NCBI GenBank assembly: GCA_029961075.1
Contig: JASBVL010000023.1
Span: 1 to 38,728, forward strand
Direction of reading: 5' to 3'
Source of the DNA: Sphaerobacter sp.
GTDB taxonomy: Bacteria; Chloroflexota; Chloroflexia; Thermomicrobiales; Thermomicrobiaceae
DNA length: 38,728 bases
The notes under the pieces are model-generated. The model was given only the letters and a program-made list of their open reading frames with translations, was not told the origin of the DNA and searched no databases. Every line of letters begins with the position of its first letter. Position 1 is the first letter of the stretch. Position numbers and translations under genes: made by a program. Below are positions 1-9,158 of this stretch, one piece after another.

Positions 1-323
1 CGTGGGACGGTCGCACGCTGGAGTGGGCCATTCCCTCGCCACCGCCCGTCTACAACTTCGCGGAGGTGCCGGTGGTCCAGAGCCGGGACGACTACTGGGA
101 GCAGAAGTACGGCAAGCGCCAGCCGGCGCGGGTGACGGGCGGCAGTGGCGCGGATGCGCGCGACATCCATCTGCCCCCGCCGTCCATCGTTCCGTTCGTG
201 GCCGCCGTCGGCCTGGCGGTGGTCGGCGCCGCGATGACCTTCCATCAGTGGGTGTTGACCGGCGTCGGCCTGGCCATTCTGCTCGTCGCCATCATCGCGT
301 GGTCGATCGAGCCGAACGAGTAG
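1..323 (+). CDS. ctaD: Cytochrome c oxidase subunit I, C-terminal end (partial)
   Basis: The frame is open from the window edge (first full codon at base 3) and stops with TAG at 321-323. The first visible residues, WDGRTLEWAIPSPPP then YNFAEVP, are the typical end of the haem-copper oxidase subunit I core. About 55 residues further come two hydrophobic stretches (PSIVPFVAAVGLAVVGA and a second ending in IIAWSIEPNE), which look like the extra transmembrane helices found in caa3-type subunit I proteins. The catalytic haem a/a3-CuB residues lie outside the window. Subunits III and IV follow directly, so this is the middle of a cta operon running into the window. The family call rests on the conserved tail motif and the neighbours. 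Confidence 0.9.
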   Translation, partial: WDGRTLEWAIPSPPPVYNFAEVPVVQSRDDYWEQKYGKRQPARVTGGSGADARDIHLPPPSIVPFVAAVGLAVVGAAMTFHQWVLTGVGLAILLVAIIAWSIEPNE

Positions 324-358
324 CGCGGTCGGGCTGAGTGAGGAAGGGTAAGAGGACG

Positions 359-964
<606 letters not shown>

Positions 965-975
965 GGGCGGCACGT

Positions 976-1000
976 GCGGCGGGGCGGACCGCCCCGCCGC
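976..1000 (+). repeat. Perfect GC-only inverted repeat between ctaE and ctaF
   Basis: A 12-base arm (976-987) is followed by one base and its exact reverse complement (989-1000), giving a stem of about 11 bp with a three-base loop. It lies 12 bases after the ctaE stop. No T-run follows, so it is not a standard intrinsic terminator. It may stabilise the upstream mRNA 3' end or lower expression of ctaF. Confidence 0.6.
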
Positions 1001-1061
1001 CCCAGCACACCGGTCGGCCAGGCGGCCGAGTGGCCGACCACGAAGGGAGAGGCAGAGGAGC

Positions 1062-1364
1062 ATGAGTCGTCAGGCGAGAGGCCCCGTCGAGCACGCGCAC
1101 CCAGGGGCAGTCACCTACCTCAAAATCGCCGTCGTCCTCGCCATCCTCACGATCACTGAGGTAGCAACCTATTACATCCCGGCGATCCAGCCCATCATCG
1201 CGCCCGTTCTGATCGTGCTGTCGATCGCCAAGTTCCTGCTGGTGGTCATGTTCTACATGCACCTGAAGTTTGATTCCCCGTTGTTCAGGGGGATCTTTGC
1301 CTGGGGTATGTTCGTGGCAATCGCCATCGTCCTGGCGATGATGGCGCTCTACGCCGCTTTCTAA
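1062..1364 (+). CDS. ctaF: Cytochrome c oxidase subunit IV (prokaryotic COX4 family)
   Basis: 100-residue protein with a short polar N-terminus and three hydrophobic helices (about residues 18-37, 42-65 and 75-98). The segment AKFLLVVMFYMHLKFDS is the signature of the small prokaryotic subunit IV that helps CuB incorporation and stability in caa3 and bo3-type oxidases. The ATG is preceded by AGAGGAG with good spacing. It is the last gene of the cta operon: the next 245 bp holds no gene and contains a new promoter. The family call is firm; the exact subunit name varies between naming schemes (CtaF, CoxD). Confidence 0.9.
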   Translation: MSRQARGPVEHAHPGAVTYLKIAVVLAILTITEVATYYIPAIQPIIAPVLIVLSIAKFLLVVMFYMHLKFDSPLFRGIFAWGMFVAIAIVLAMMALYAAF

Positions 1365-1371
1365 TGCCCGG

Positions 1372-1400
1372 GTGACGCGGAGCGTCGGGTCGGGTACACT
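1372..1400 (+). promoter_or_regulatory. Sigma70-type promoter for hppA
   Basis: GTGACG (1372-1377, four of six matches to the -35 consensus), a spacer of exactly 17, then TACACT (1395-1400). Six bases later, at the expected start point, is an ATG (1407) opening a five-codon frame, Met-Gln-Pro-Pro-Arg-stop. The same TACACT-plus-six-bases-plus-ATG layout occurs before priA in this window. The position implies an hppA leader of about 200 nt. Confidence 0.5.
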
Positions 1401-1406
1401 CCACGC

Positions 1407-1609
1407 ATGCAACCGCCCCGGTGACGGACAGGGCGGTGCAGCGTGTCACGCGCAGCGCGGGCAGGTCGAGCCCGCGCGCCGCACGTTTAGGTGCCGATAG
1501 CCGAGCGCCGGCCCGCACGGAGTGGTGCGCCCGGGCCCCGGTCGCGCGCGGGCCCAGGCGCCACGAGTCGCCCGGGCCCGTTCCTGGTAGTGGGGGGAGA
1601 TAGACGTCT
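1407..1609 (+). other. Long structured 5' leader of hppA
   Basis: About 200 nt between the predicted start point and the hppA GTG. It begins with a possible leaderless five-codon ORF. A strong hairpin spans 1527-1561: arms GCGCC-C-GGGCCC and GGGCCC-A-GGCGC form 11 base pairs with one C-A mismatch and an 11-nt loop. The palindromic block GCCCGGGCCC recurs at about 1570-1579, just before the ribosome binding site, so an alternative pairing is possible. I recognise no known riboswitch class. Regulation by this leader is inference. Confidence 0.4.
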
Positions 1610-3673
1610 GTGGATACCGTGACCATCGCGCTCACCATCGCGATCGTCGCCGGTCTCGCTGCCATCCTCTACGGCCTCTTCCTCGTGCAATGGGTGCTCC
1701 GGCAGCCCCGCGGGGAATCGCGCATGGTCGACATCGCCCAGGCGATTCAAGAGGGTGCCGAAGCCTACATGCGGCGCCAGTACACCCTCGTCGCGATCGT
1801 CGCAGCCGTCATCACAGTCCTGCTTGGCCTGCTGATCAACTGGTCGACCGCGATCGGCTTCCTCGTGGGTGCGGCCTCGTCGGCAGCCGCCGGCTTCATC
1901 GGCATGAGCGTCGCGGTGCGCTCCAATGTCCGCACCGCGCAGGCGGCGAAGCAGGGCCTCTCCTCGGCGCTCACTGTCGCCTTCCGCGGCGGGACCGTCA
2001 CCGGGCTGTTCGTCGTGGGGCTGGGGCTGCTCGCGGTTACGATCTTCTACACCATCACCCGCGACGTGACCCCGCTCGTCGGGCTCGGCTTCGGCGGGAG
2101 CCTGATCTCCGTCTTCGCCCGCATCGGCGGCGGCATCTACACCAAGGCCGCTGACGTCGGGACCGACCTCGTCGGCAAGGTGGAGGCGGGCATCCCGGAG
2201 GACGATCCGCGCAATCCGGGCGTGATCGCCGACAACGTGGGCGACAACGTCGGCGACTGCGCCGGCATGGCGGCCGACCTGTTCGAGACCTACGCCGTGA
2301 CCGCGGTGGCCGCGATGCTCCTCGGGAACCTGGTCTTCGACACCGAAGTGGCCGTCGTCTACCCGCTCGTCCTCGGCGCGGCCTCGATCTTCACCTCGAT
2401 CATCGGCACCTTCTTCGTCCGCCTTGGGCGCGACAACTCGATCATGCGCGCGCTCTACCAGGGCGTCATCGCCGCCGTCATCCTGGCGGCCATCGCCTTC
2501 TTCCCGCTGACCGCGTGGCTGATGGGCGACAACCCGATCATCGGCGATCAGCCCGTCTCGCTCTTCGGGCTCACCTTCACGCTGTCGGCCACGGCCAAGC
2601 TGTTCCTGAGCGCGATCGTCGGCATCATCGTCACCCTGGGCGTCGTCATCATCACCGAGTACTACACCTCGGAGCGCTACGGCCCGGTCAAGCACATCGC
2701 CGAGGCGTCGGAGACCGGTCACGGCACCAACATCATTGCCGGCCTGGCGGTCTCCCTCCGCTCGACCGCGATGCCGATCATCCTCATCTCGCTGGCGATC
2801 TATGTCGCCTACCGCCTGACGTCGATCCCCGGCGACCTCACCGCCGGGCTGTACGGCATCGCCGTGGCGGCCATGGCCATGCTCTCCATGGCGGGGATCA
2901 TCGTCGCTATCGACTCCTTCGGGCCGATCACCGACAACGCGGGTGGCATCGCCGAGATGGCCGAGCTGCCCGACAGCGTGCGCGACGTGACCGACCCGCT
3001 CGACGCAGTCGGCAACACCACCAAGGCGGTCACCAAGGCGTACGCCATCGGCTCGGCCGGGCTCGCCGCGCTGGTGCTCTTCGCCTCCTACTTCCTGGAG
3101 ATCAGCGAGCGGGTCGCGTTCGACCTGTCGAACCCGAACGTGCTGATCGGCCTCTTCATCGGCGGCGCCCTCCCCTACTACTTCGGGGCCATCCTGATGG
3201 AGGCCGTGGGCAAGGCCGGGGGTGCCGTGGTCGAGGAGGTGCGGCGCCAGTTCCGGGAGATCCCGGGCCTGCTCGAGGGCCAGGCTCGGCCCGAGTACGG
3301 CCGCGCCGTCGACATCGTGACGCGCCAGGCACTGCGCGAGATGATGCTGCCGGCCCTCCTCCCGGTTGTGGTGCCCATCATCCTCGGCATCACGCTCGGC
3401 AAGGAGGCGGTGGGCGGCCTCCTGATCGGCTCGATCGTCACCGGCCTGTTCGTCGCCATCTCGATGACCACGGGCGGCGCGGCCTGGGACAACGCCAAGA
3501 AGGCCATCGAGGCCGGCGCGCACGGCGGCAAGGGGAGCTTCGCCCACCAGGCGGCCGTCACCGGCGACACGGTCGGCGACCCCTACAAGGACACGGCTGG
3601 GCCGGCCATCAACCCCATGATCAAGATTGTGAACATCGTCGCGCTGCTCCTGGTGGCCTTCATGGGCTGGTAG
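1610..3673 (+). CDS. hppA: K+-independent H+-pumping membrane pyrophosphatase
   Basis: 687-residue integral membrane protein that hydrolyses PPi and exports protons. The substrate site is complete: [20 protein letters not shown], then [20 protein letters not shown] and the cytoplasmic [10 protein letters not shown] and [15 protein letters not shown] motifs. The subclass can be read directly: GNTTKAVT carries Lys472 and Thr475, the pair typical of K+-independent enzymes (K+-dependent ones have Ala and Gly). By family knowledge this points to an obligate H+ pump. The start is GTG, ten bases after the GGGGGGAGA ribosome site (1592-1600). The gene is monocistronic, with its own promoter and a downstream hairpin. 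Length and about 16 hydrophobic helices agree with the family. Confidence 0.97.
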   Translation: MDTVTIALTIAIVAGLAAILYGLFLVQWVLRQPRGESRMVDIAQAIQEGAEAYMRRQYTLVAIVAAVITVLLGLLINWSTAIGFLVGAASSAAAGFIGMSVAVRSNVRTAQAAKQGLSSALTVAFRGGTVTGLFVVGLGLLAVTIFYTITRDVTPLVGLGFGGSLISVFARIGGGIYTKAADVGTDLVGKVEAGIPEDDPRNPGVIADNVGDNVGDCAGMAADLFETYAVTAVAAMLLGNLVFDTEVAVVYPLVLGAASIFTSIIGTFFVRLGRDNSIMRALYQGVIAAVILAAIAFFPLTAWLMGDNPIIGDQPVSLFGLTFTLSATAKLFLSAIVGIIVTLGVVIITEYYTSERYGPVKHIAEASETGHGTNIIAGLAVSLRSTAMPIILISLAIYVAYRLTSIPGDLTAGLYGIAVAAMAMLSMAGIIVAIDSFGPITDNAGGIAEMAELPDSVRDVTDPLDAVGNTTKAVTKAYAIGSAGLAALVLFASYFLEISERVAFDLSNPNVLIGLFIGGALPYYFGAILMEAVGKAGGAVVEEVRRQFREIPGLLEGQARPEYGRAVDIVTRQALREMMLPALLPVVVPIILGITLGKEAVGGLLIGSIVTGLFVAISMTTGGAAWDNAKKAIEAGAHGGKGSFAHQAAVTGDTVGDPYKDTAGPAINPMIKIVNIVALLLVAFMGW

Positions 3674-3690
3674 CCGACCAGCCGCGACAC

Positions 3691-3738
3691 GGGAGCGGCA
3701 GCACAACGGGGGGCGGCAGGTGCCGCTCCCCCCGTTGC
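3691..3738 (+). terminator. Probable terminator after hppA with two alternative hairpins
   Basis: Two mutually exclusive pairings are visible. GGGAGCGGCA (3691-3700) pairs perfectly with TGCCGCTCCC (3721-3730). Alternatively AACGGGGGG plus CGGCA (3705-3718) pairs with TGCCG and CCCCCCGTT (3721-3735) with a small bulge. There is no long T-run. It lies between convergent genes and may end transcription from either side. The remaining bases to 3870 show no gene. Confidence 0.5.
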
Positions 3739-3870
3739 GTATACGCCGCGCATCAGCGGCACGGCGCCCGCATCGTCCTGATTCGCTGATCGGCGGCCGA
3801 CGACCGGGATGGTGGCCGGTCAGGGCACCGACGGCGCCGTAGGCGCACCGGGCGATCCGCGCGGCGACGC

Positions 3871-6501
3871 CTAGCGCGCCTCGTCCCCGTCCGCGCCACG
3901 CCGGCGCCACCGCTGGAGCAACCCGTAGCGCAGCAGGAGCGTGCGGAGGCGCAGCCAGGCCGTTCGGGCGCGGTTCAACTCCTCCGGGCTGGCCGGCCGC
4001 CGCCCGTACCGCTCCCGGACGTAGAGGTCGGCCAGGAGGCGGATGTGCGGGCGCGCCGCCGGGAGGTGCCGTGCGACCACGGCGGCATACTCATAGGGCG
4101 TCTGCGCGGCCCTGGGCGGAAGCCCGCTCCAGCGCGCGCCGCGCTGTGCCTTGCTGAAGAGCTGGGTCGCGGGCGTCATGCCGCGCGTCCCCCGCAGCCA
4201 GAAGGACGAGACGACGGCAATGCCGAGGACCACCGCGACCACCACCCCGCGGAGCAGCCACTGGCCCCGGCTCGTCTCCTGCCGGGTCACGGTCGTCGTC
4301 GACCCGCTGAAGCCGACATCATTCAACTCCGCCAGCAACTGCGCTTCCCGGTCCGACGGCAGGTTGTCGCCTCCCAGCACGCCGGTCCCACCGCCGGACG
4401 CCGCCGGCGTCGGCGGTGCACCGCGCTGAATCGCTGGGCGCGCCGCGGTCGGCTCAAAGGGAATCCAGCCGTACTGCGGGAAGTAGACCTCCACCCAGGC
4501 ATGCGCGTGCCGCTGCCGGTACAGGTAGCCGCCCAGGTTCGCGTCGTACTCCGCCGGGTAGAAGCCCACGACCACCCGGGAGGGGATGCCGAGGATGCGG
4601 AGCATCTCCACCATCGCCGACGCGTAGTAGGTGCAGTACCCCTGCCGGAGGTCGAACAGGAAGTAGTCGACCAGGTCCCGGCCAGCGGGCGGGTTCGGCA
4701 CGTTCTCGTTGTAGGCGATGTGCGTGCGCAGGTACTGCTCGATCGCCGCGGCGATGTCAAACGGGGTGCGCTGCCCCGCGGCCAACTCCTGGGCCAACTG
4801 CCGTGTCCGTGTCGAGTAGTGCGGCAGTTGCAGGTAGCGGTCCACGACCTCAGCGGGATAGTCGGTGCCCGCCGCCCGGAGCTGGTCGGGCGTAGCCTCG
4901 CTGACCAGCGCCGTGACCTGGTACGTATCCCCGGCGCGCACGCCGTGCTGCGCGAAGATGGCGTCCACATCGCGGAAGACCGGCAGCGGCCCGCTGAACG
5001 TCAGGGCATGGACCCGGAAGTCGGTCGGGTCGGGCTCAAAGCTGACCTCAATGCCCCGCTCCCGCAGGCGCCCAACTTCCTCCATGATTTCCGGCTGTTG
5101 CGCCGGGACGCCGAATGACGGGGGCGTCGGCGCCGCCACTACGGGCGTGGCAGCCCCCTCGGGAGACGCGCCCTCCATCGCGCTCGGCGATGGCTCTGGG
5201 GTCGGCTCGGGCGGGGTGTAATCGGCCTGCTGCAGCAGGCGCACGAGCGGCCAGAGCCAGGGAGCGGTCGATGCCTCGGTCGCTGCCTGCACGTCGACGG
5301 TCTCGTTGTGGAACAGCCGCCAGCCGACCTGGAGCCGGGTGGGGATGCTCACCCGCGCCGCGTCACCGGTCGAGAACACCACCCCGCCGGGCGGCTGCTG
5401 GATTTCGATGGTGTACTGCCGCTCGGTCCGCGCCGTCGTGGTGTCGGTGGGCAGCGGGTACGGCTGGTCCGCCTCGAACTCCAGGAGGGGGGAGTAGAGC
5501 CGCTCCACCGCGGACAGGTCGTCACGCCAGCGGCTGAGCGGCTCGGAGCGCCATGTCCGGCCGTCGAAGGTGTCGTAGCGGTGGGCGACCAAATAGGGCG
5601 CCTGGTTGCCCTTGAGCAGGAGGACCGGTTCGTCGCTCAGGCGCAGTGGGCCCCCCAGCTCGAACTGGTTGCTGAAGCTGGTGAACCCGCCGACACCCCG
5701 GCCACCAGGGCCCCGCAGCGACGCGAACCAGTTGTTGAACGTCGCCTCCACCCGCCGCCACGGGCCGTTCATCTCCTGCCAGGCAGCCTGGATCCGCTCG
5801 CTCTGGGTCGAGAGGGGTAGCATCCAGCCGGTCAGGATCACCACCAGGGCCAGGCAACTCCCCACCCACAGCCCGCGCCAGGGCAGGGTGTCGGGGTAGG
5901 GGACCGCCAGACGCTTCCACATCAGCTCCCGCTGCGCCACCGTGAAGCGCACCAGGAGCAGGATCGCCGCAAAGAGGTAGAGCACCACCAGGCCATGCGG
6001 CACGCGCTGGGAGTAACCCATGTTGAGCAGCAGGATGACGCCGGGCAGCACCAGGGCCAGCCACACCCAGTGGGAGCGGAACACGAACCAGACCGAGATG
6101 TAGCTCAGGATCCAGAGCAGCGCGGCCATCAACAGGATGAACAGGTACAGGTCGTCGGCCCGCTCACCACGCGACACCGCGGCGTACCACAGCTCCCAGC
6201 GGGTCCAGAGATACTCGAGCTTGGCGCGGCGGCCCCCCAGGGCATCGCTCAGGAAGCCGGTCATCTGGTAGAGGACGACCACGGCGCCCACGACCAGCGC
6301 CAGCAGGTGGGCCAGGATGGCCGGCACGCGGCGCAGGTTGGCGAGGACCAGCCCGACCACCAGGCCCGCGAGCGTGATGAGCGAGAGGATCTCCAGGCCG
6401 TCCGCCCAGTCGGCGAGCTGCACCGACCAGGTGGCGGTGAAGACCACCAGCGCGATCAGCAGGAAGGTGGTCCAGCCTTCGCGAAGGGCCAACCGATGCA
6501 T
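3871..6501 (-). CDS. Membrane transglutaminase-like protein (TgpA family)
   Basis: 876 residues. The N-terminal third holds about seven hydrophobic helices (DUF3488-like), then a large extracytoplasmic part with a Pro/Ser/Thr/Ala-rich linker. A transglutaminase-like core follows with catalytic Cys623 in GYCTYYA and His667 in HAHAWVEVYFP. The third position reads FEPTA, with Glu where many members have Asp. After another helix, a cytoplasmic DUF4129-like tail ends the protein. The family acts on peptides at the cell surface; the substrate is unknown. GGGGGAG precedes the ATG. It is the last gene of the moxR-DUF58-transglutaminase operon, a conserved trio. Its stop faces hppA. Confidence 0.9.
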   Translation of the reverse strand: MHRLALREGWTTFLLIALVVFTATWSVQLADWADGLEILSLITLAGLVVGLVLANLRRVPAILAHLLALVVGAVVVLYQMTGFLSDALGGRRAKLEYLWTRWELWYAAVSRGERADDLYLFILLMAALLWILSYISVWFVFRSHWVWLALVLPGVILLLNMGYSQRVPHGLVVLYLFAAILLLVRFTVAQRELMWKRLAVPYPDTLPWRGLWVGSCLALVVILTGWMLPLSTQSERIQAAWQEMNGPWRRVEATFNNWFASLRGPGGRGVGGFTSFSNQFELGGPLRLSDEPVLLLKGNQAPYLVAHRYDTFDGRTWRSEPLSRWRDDLSAVERLYSPLLEFEADQPYPLPTDTTTARTERQYTIEIQQPPGGVVFSTGDAARVSIPTRLQVGWRLFHNETVDVQAATEASTAPWLWPLVRLLQQADYTPPEPTPEPSPSAMEGASPEGAATPVVAAPTPPSFGVPAQQPEIMEEVGRLRERGIEVSFEPDPTDFRVHALTFSGPLPVFRDVDAIFAQHGVRAGDTYQVTALVSEATPDQLRAAGTDYPAEVVDRYLQLPHYSTRTRQLAQELAAGQRTPFDIAAAIEQYLRTHIAYNENVPNPPAGRDLVDYFLFDLRQGYCTYYASAMVEMLRILGIPSRVVVGFYPAEYDANLGGYLYRQRHAHAWVEVYFPQYGWIPFEPTAARPAIQRGAPPTPAASGGGTGVLGGDNLPSDREAQLLAELNDVGFSGSTTTVTRQETSRGQWLLRGVVVAVVLGIAVVSSFWLRGTRGMTPATQLFSKAQRGARWSGLPPRAAQTPYEYAAVVARHLPAARPHIRLLADLYVRERYGRRPASPEELNRARTAWLRLRTLLLRYGLLQRWRRRGADGDEAR

Positions 6502-6550
6502 CGCTCCCCCATCCCGGCCGCGGCGGGCAGCCCGCCCCGGCCGACACGGC

Positions 6551-7833
6551 TCAGCGCGAGCGCGGCATGATCATCGTCGCCTGCGACGCGAGCGCGCGCC
6601 CGATGTCGTCCCCGTACTTGATGAGGTAGGTGGGGATGCCCAGCGCCGCCAGATCGCTGACGACCAGCAGGCTGCTCTCCCCGCCCTTGAAGGTACTCCG
6701 CTCGATCATGATCGCCACCACGCCGACGTGGCGGGCGCTGAGGCTCATGACCGCCTGCGCCCAGCCCTCCTCCGTCGAGGGGGTCACCACAATAACGGTG
6801 GCGTTCCGCTGGAAGTTCCCGCCCTCGGCCAGCAGCGTCTCCGCCAACGGTCGCGTCCCATCGGCCCGGACCACCGCCAGCAACTCGAGAATCTTGACTA
6901 ACTGCCGCCCGCCGCGGTCCGCCGGGAACGTGCTGGGCTGGCTGCTGTTGGTGATGAGCCCGACGTTGCGGTTCTGGTCGAGGAAATGGCGGGCCAGCGA
7001 GGCGGCCACCGTCACCGCATACTCCTCGGTCGAATCCAGCCAGAACTCCAGCGGGATCTCCTCGTGGGCGCCGCGGCGCTGCGCGGGGCCCGGGACGACG
7101 TCGGACAGCCGGCGGTCCGCGCGCACGTGGTGCCGCGCCTCCAGATCCAGCACGATCCAGACGTCCGCCGTCGGGTCGAGCTCGAACTCCTTCACCATCA
7201 TCTGCCCGGTGCGCGCGGTGGCGGACCAGGCGATGCGATTGAAGGCATCCCCCGGCAGATACTGCCGCACGCCCGCCGCGTTCGGCGTCACGACCTGCGT
7301 GCGGCGTTGGATCGAGGTCCCACCCGGGAGATCGCCGACGGGCAGGCGAAAGCCGGAGAGGTCGACGGTCGCCGGATAGACCACCACCTCATGCACGAAG
7401 GGCACCACGCGGCTGACCGGGAAGAGCCCGAAGGGATCGCCCGACTGCAGGAGCATAGGCCCTACCCGAAAGCGGCCGCGGCGGGAGCACCAGGTCTCGA
7501 CGCGCCACCGGCTCGAGTCCCGCGGCCCGAGGTGCACCACGCGGCTCATGCGATGGCCAGGGAGGTCGGAGCGGTCGATCAGCTCGACCCAGAGCTTGGC
7601 CAGCCGGCTCGTGTTCTGAATGCGCAGCCGCTCGACCAGGCGCTGGCCGACCTGGGCCCGATCCGCGGTGATCTCGCGCGTCACCGCCAGGCCGCGCAGG
7701 CTCACGCGGCTCCAGACGAAGGCCGCGATGAACAACCCGGCCAGGACGAAGAAGAGCTTCTCCAGCACATCCCAGCGGCTCAGCTCGGCCAGCGCGAGCA
7801 CCACCAGGATGAGGATAGCCAGCTTGACCGCGT

Positions 7834-7837
<4 letters not shown>
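6551..7837 (-). CDS. DUF58 domain protein
   Basis: 428 residues. Two hydrophobic N-terminal segments (about residues 5-44) anchor the protein. The central motif [19 protein letters not shown] is the DUF58 signature, followed by KEFELD and a region resembling a von Willebrand A fold ([11 protein letters not shown], later NVGLITNSS). DUF58 proteins are partners of MoxR AAA+ ATPases in poorly understood membrane or protein-maturation systems. The start GTG at 7837 overlaps the moxR stop (GTGA, four bases), which indicates translational coupling. The transglutaminase gene follows 49 bp later. Confidence 0.93.
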
Positions 7838-8841
<1,004 letters not shown>

Positions 8842-9038
8842 AGCGCTTCTTACCTCCCTGTGATCTGCGGCGGAGAGTGCGGCACGCGAGCGGACACGTG
8901 GACACGCCATGGTTGGGCAAACGCGCCATCTCGCGCGAATCGGTGGATCGTCCCATCGTCGAGTGCGACACCGGGGCACGACCGGCATGCACCACTGGTC
9001 CGAGCAAGTACGGAGCCATGCCTGCACGACGCCCTGGC

Positions 9039-9047
9039 ATTATATCA
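9039..9047 (-). promoter_or_regulatory. Extended -10 promoter for the moxR operon
   Basis: Read on the minus strand, 9047-9039 is TGATATAAT, a perfect extended -10 element (TGnTATAAT). No -35 match is seen at the usual distance, which extended -10 promoters do not need. Predicted start near 9032 leaves a leader of about 190 nt before moxR. The 317 bp between moxR and polA (8842-9158) hold this promoter and the polA promoter; I see no further gene there. Confidence 0.55.
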
Positions 9048-9125
9048 ATCGATCGCGGCCCGCACGGCGTCCCCTCGCCCAGCCCGTCGCGCTCCTCTCC
9101 GCGCGCGCCGGCCGGCACGGTCCCG

Positions 9126-9131
9126 TATAAT
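9126..9131 (+). promoter_or_regulatory. -10 element for polA
   Basis: A perfect TATAAT at 9126-9131, about 27 bases before the polA ATG. No convincing -35 box is found 16-18 bases upstream. The predicted leader is short (about 20 nt) and carries the ribosome site GAGGAG just before the ATG. It diverges from the moxR promoter about 80 bp away. Confidence 0.5.
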
Positions 9132-9158
9132 CGGTGCTTGCGGAGAGGAGCCGAGGAG

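Noticed and set aside
1487-3910. 807-codon open frame antisense to hppA
   Set aside because: Product is a low-complexity Arg/Asp/Gly/His-rich string, the mirror of GC-biased third positions; hppA on the other strand has complete family motifs.
8842-9027. N-terminal extension of MoxR to 9027
   Set aside because: Extra residues are not MoxR-like, no ribosome site, and the start lies only a few bases from the predicted transcript start.
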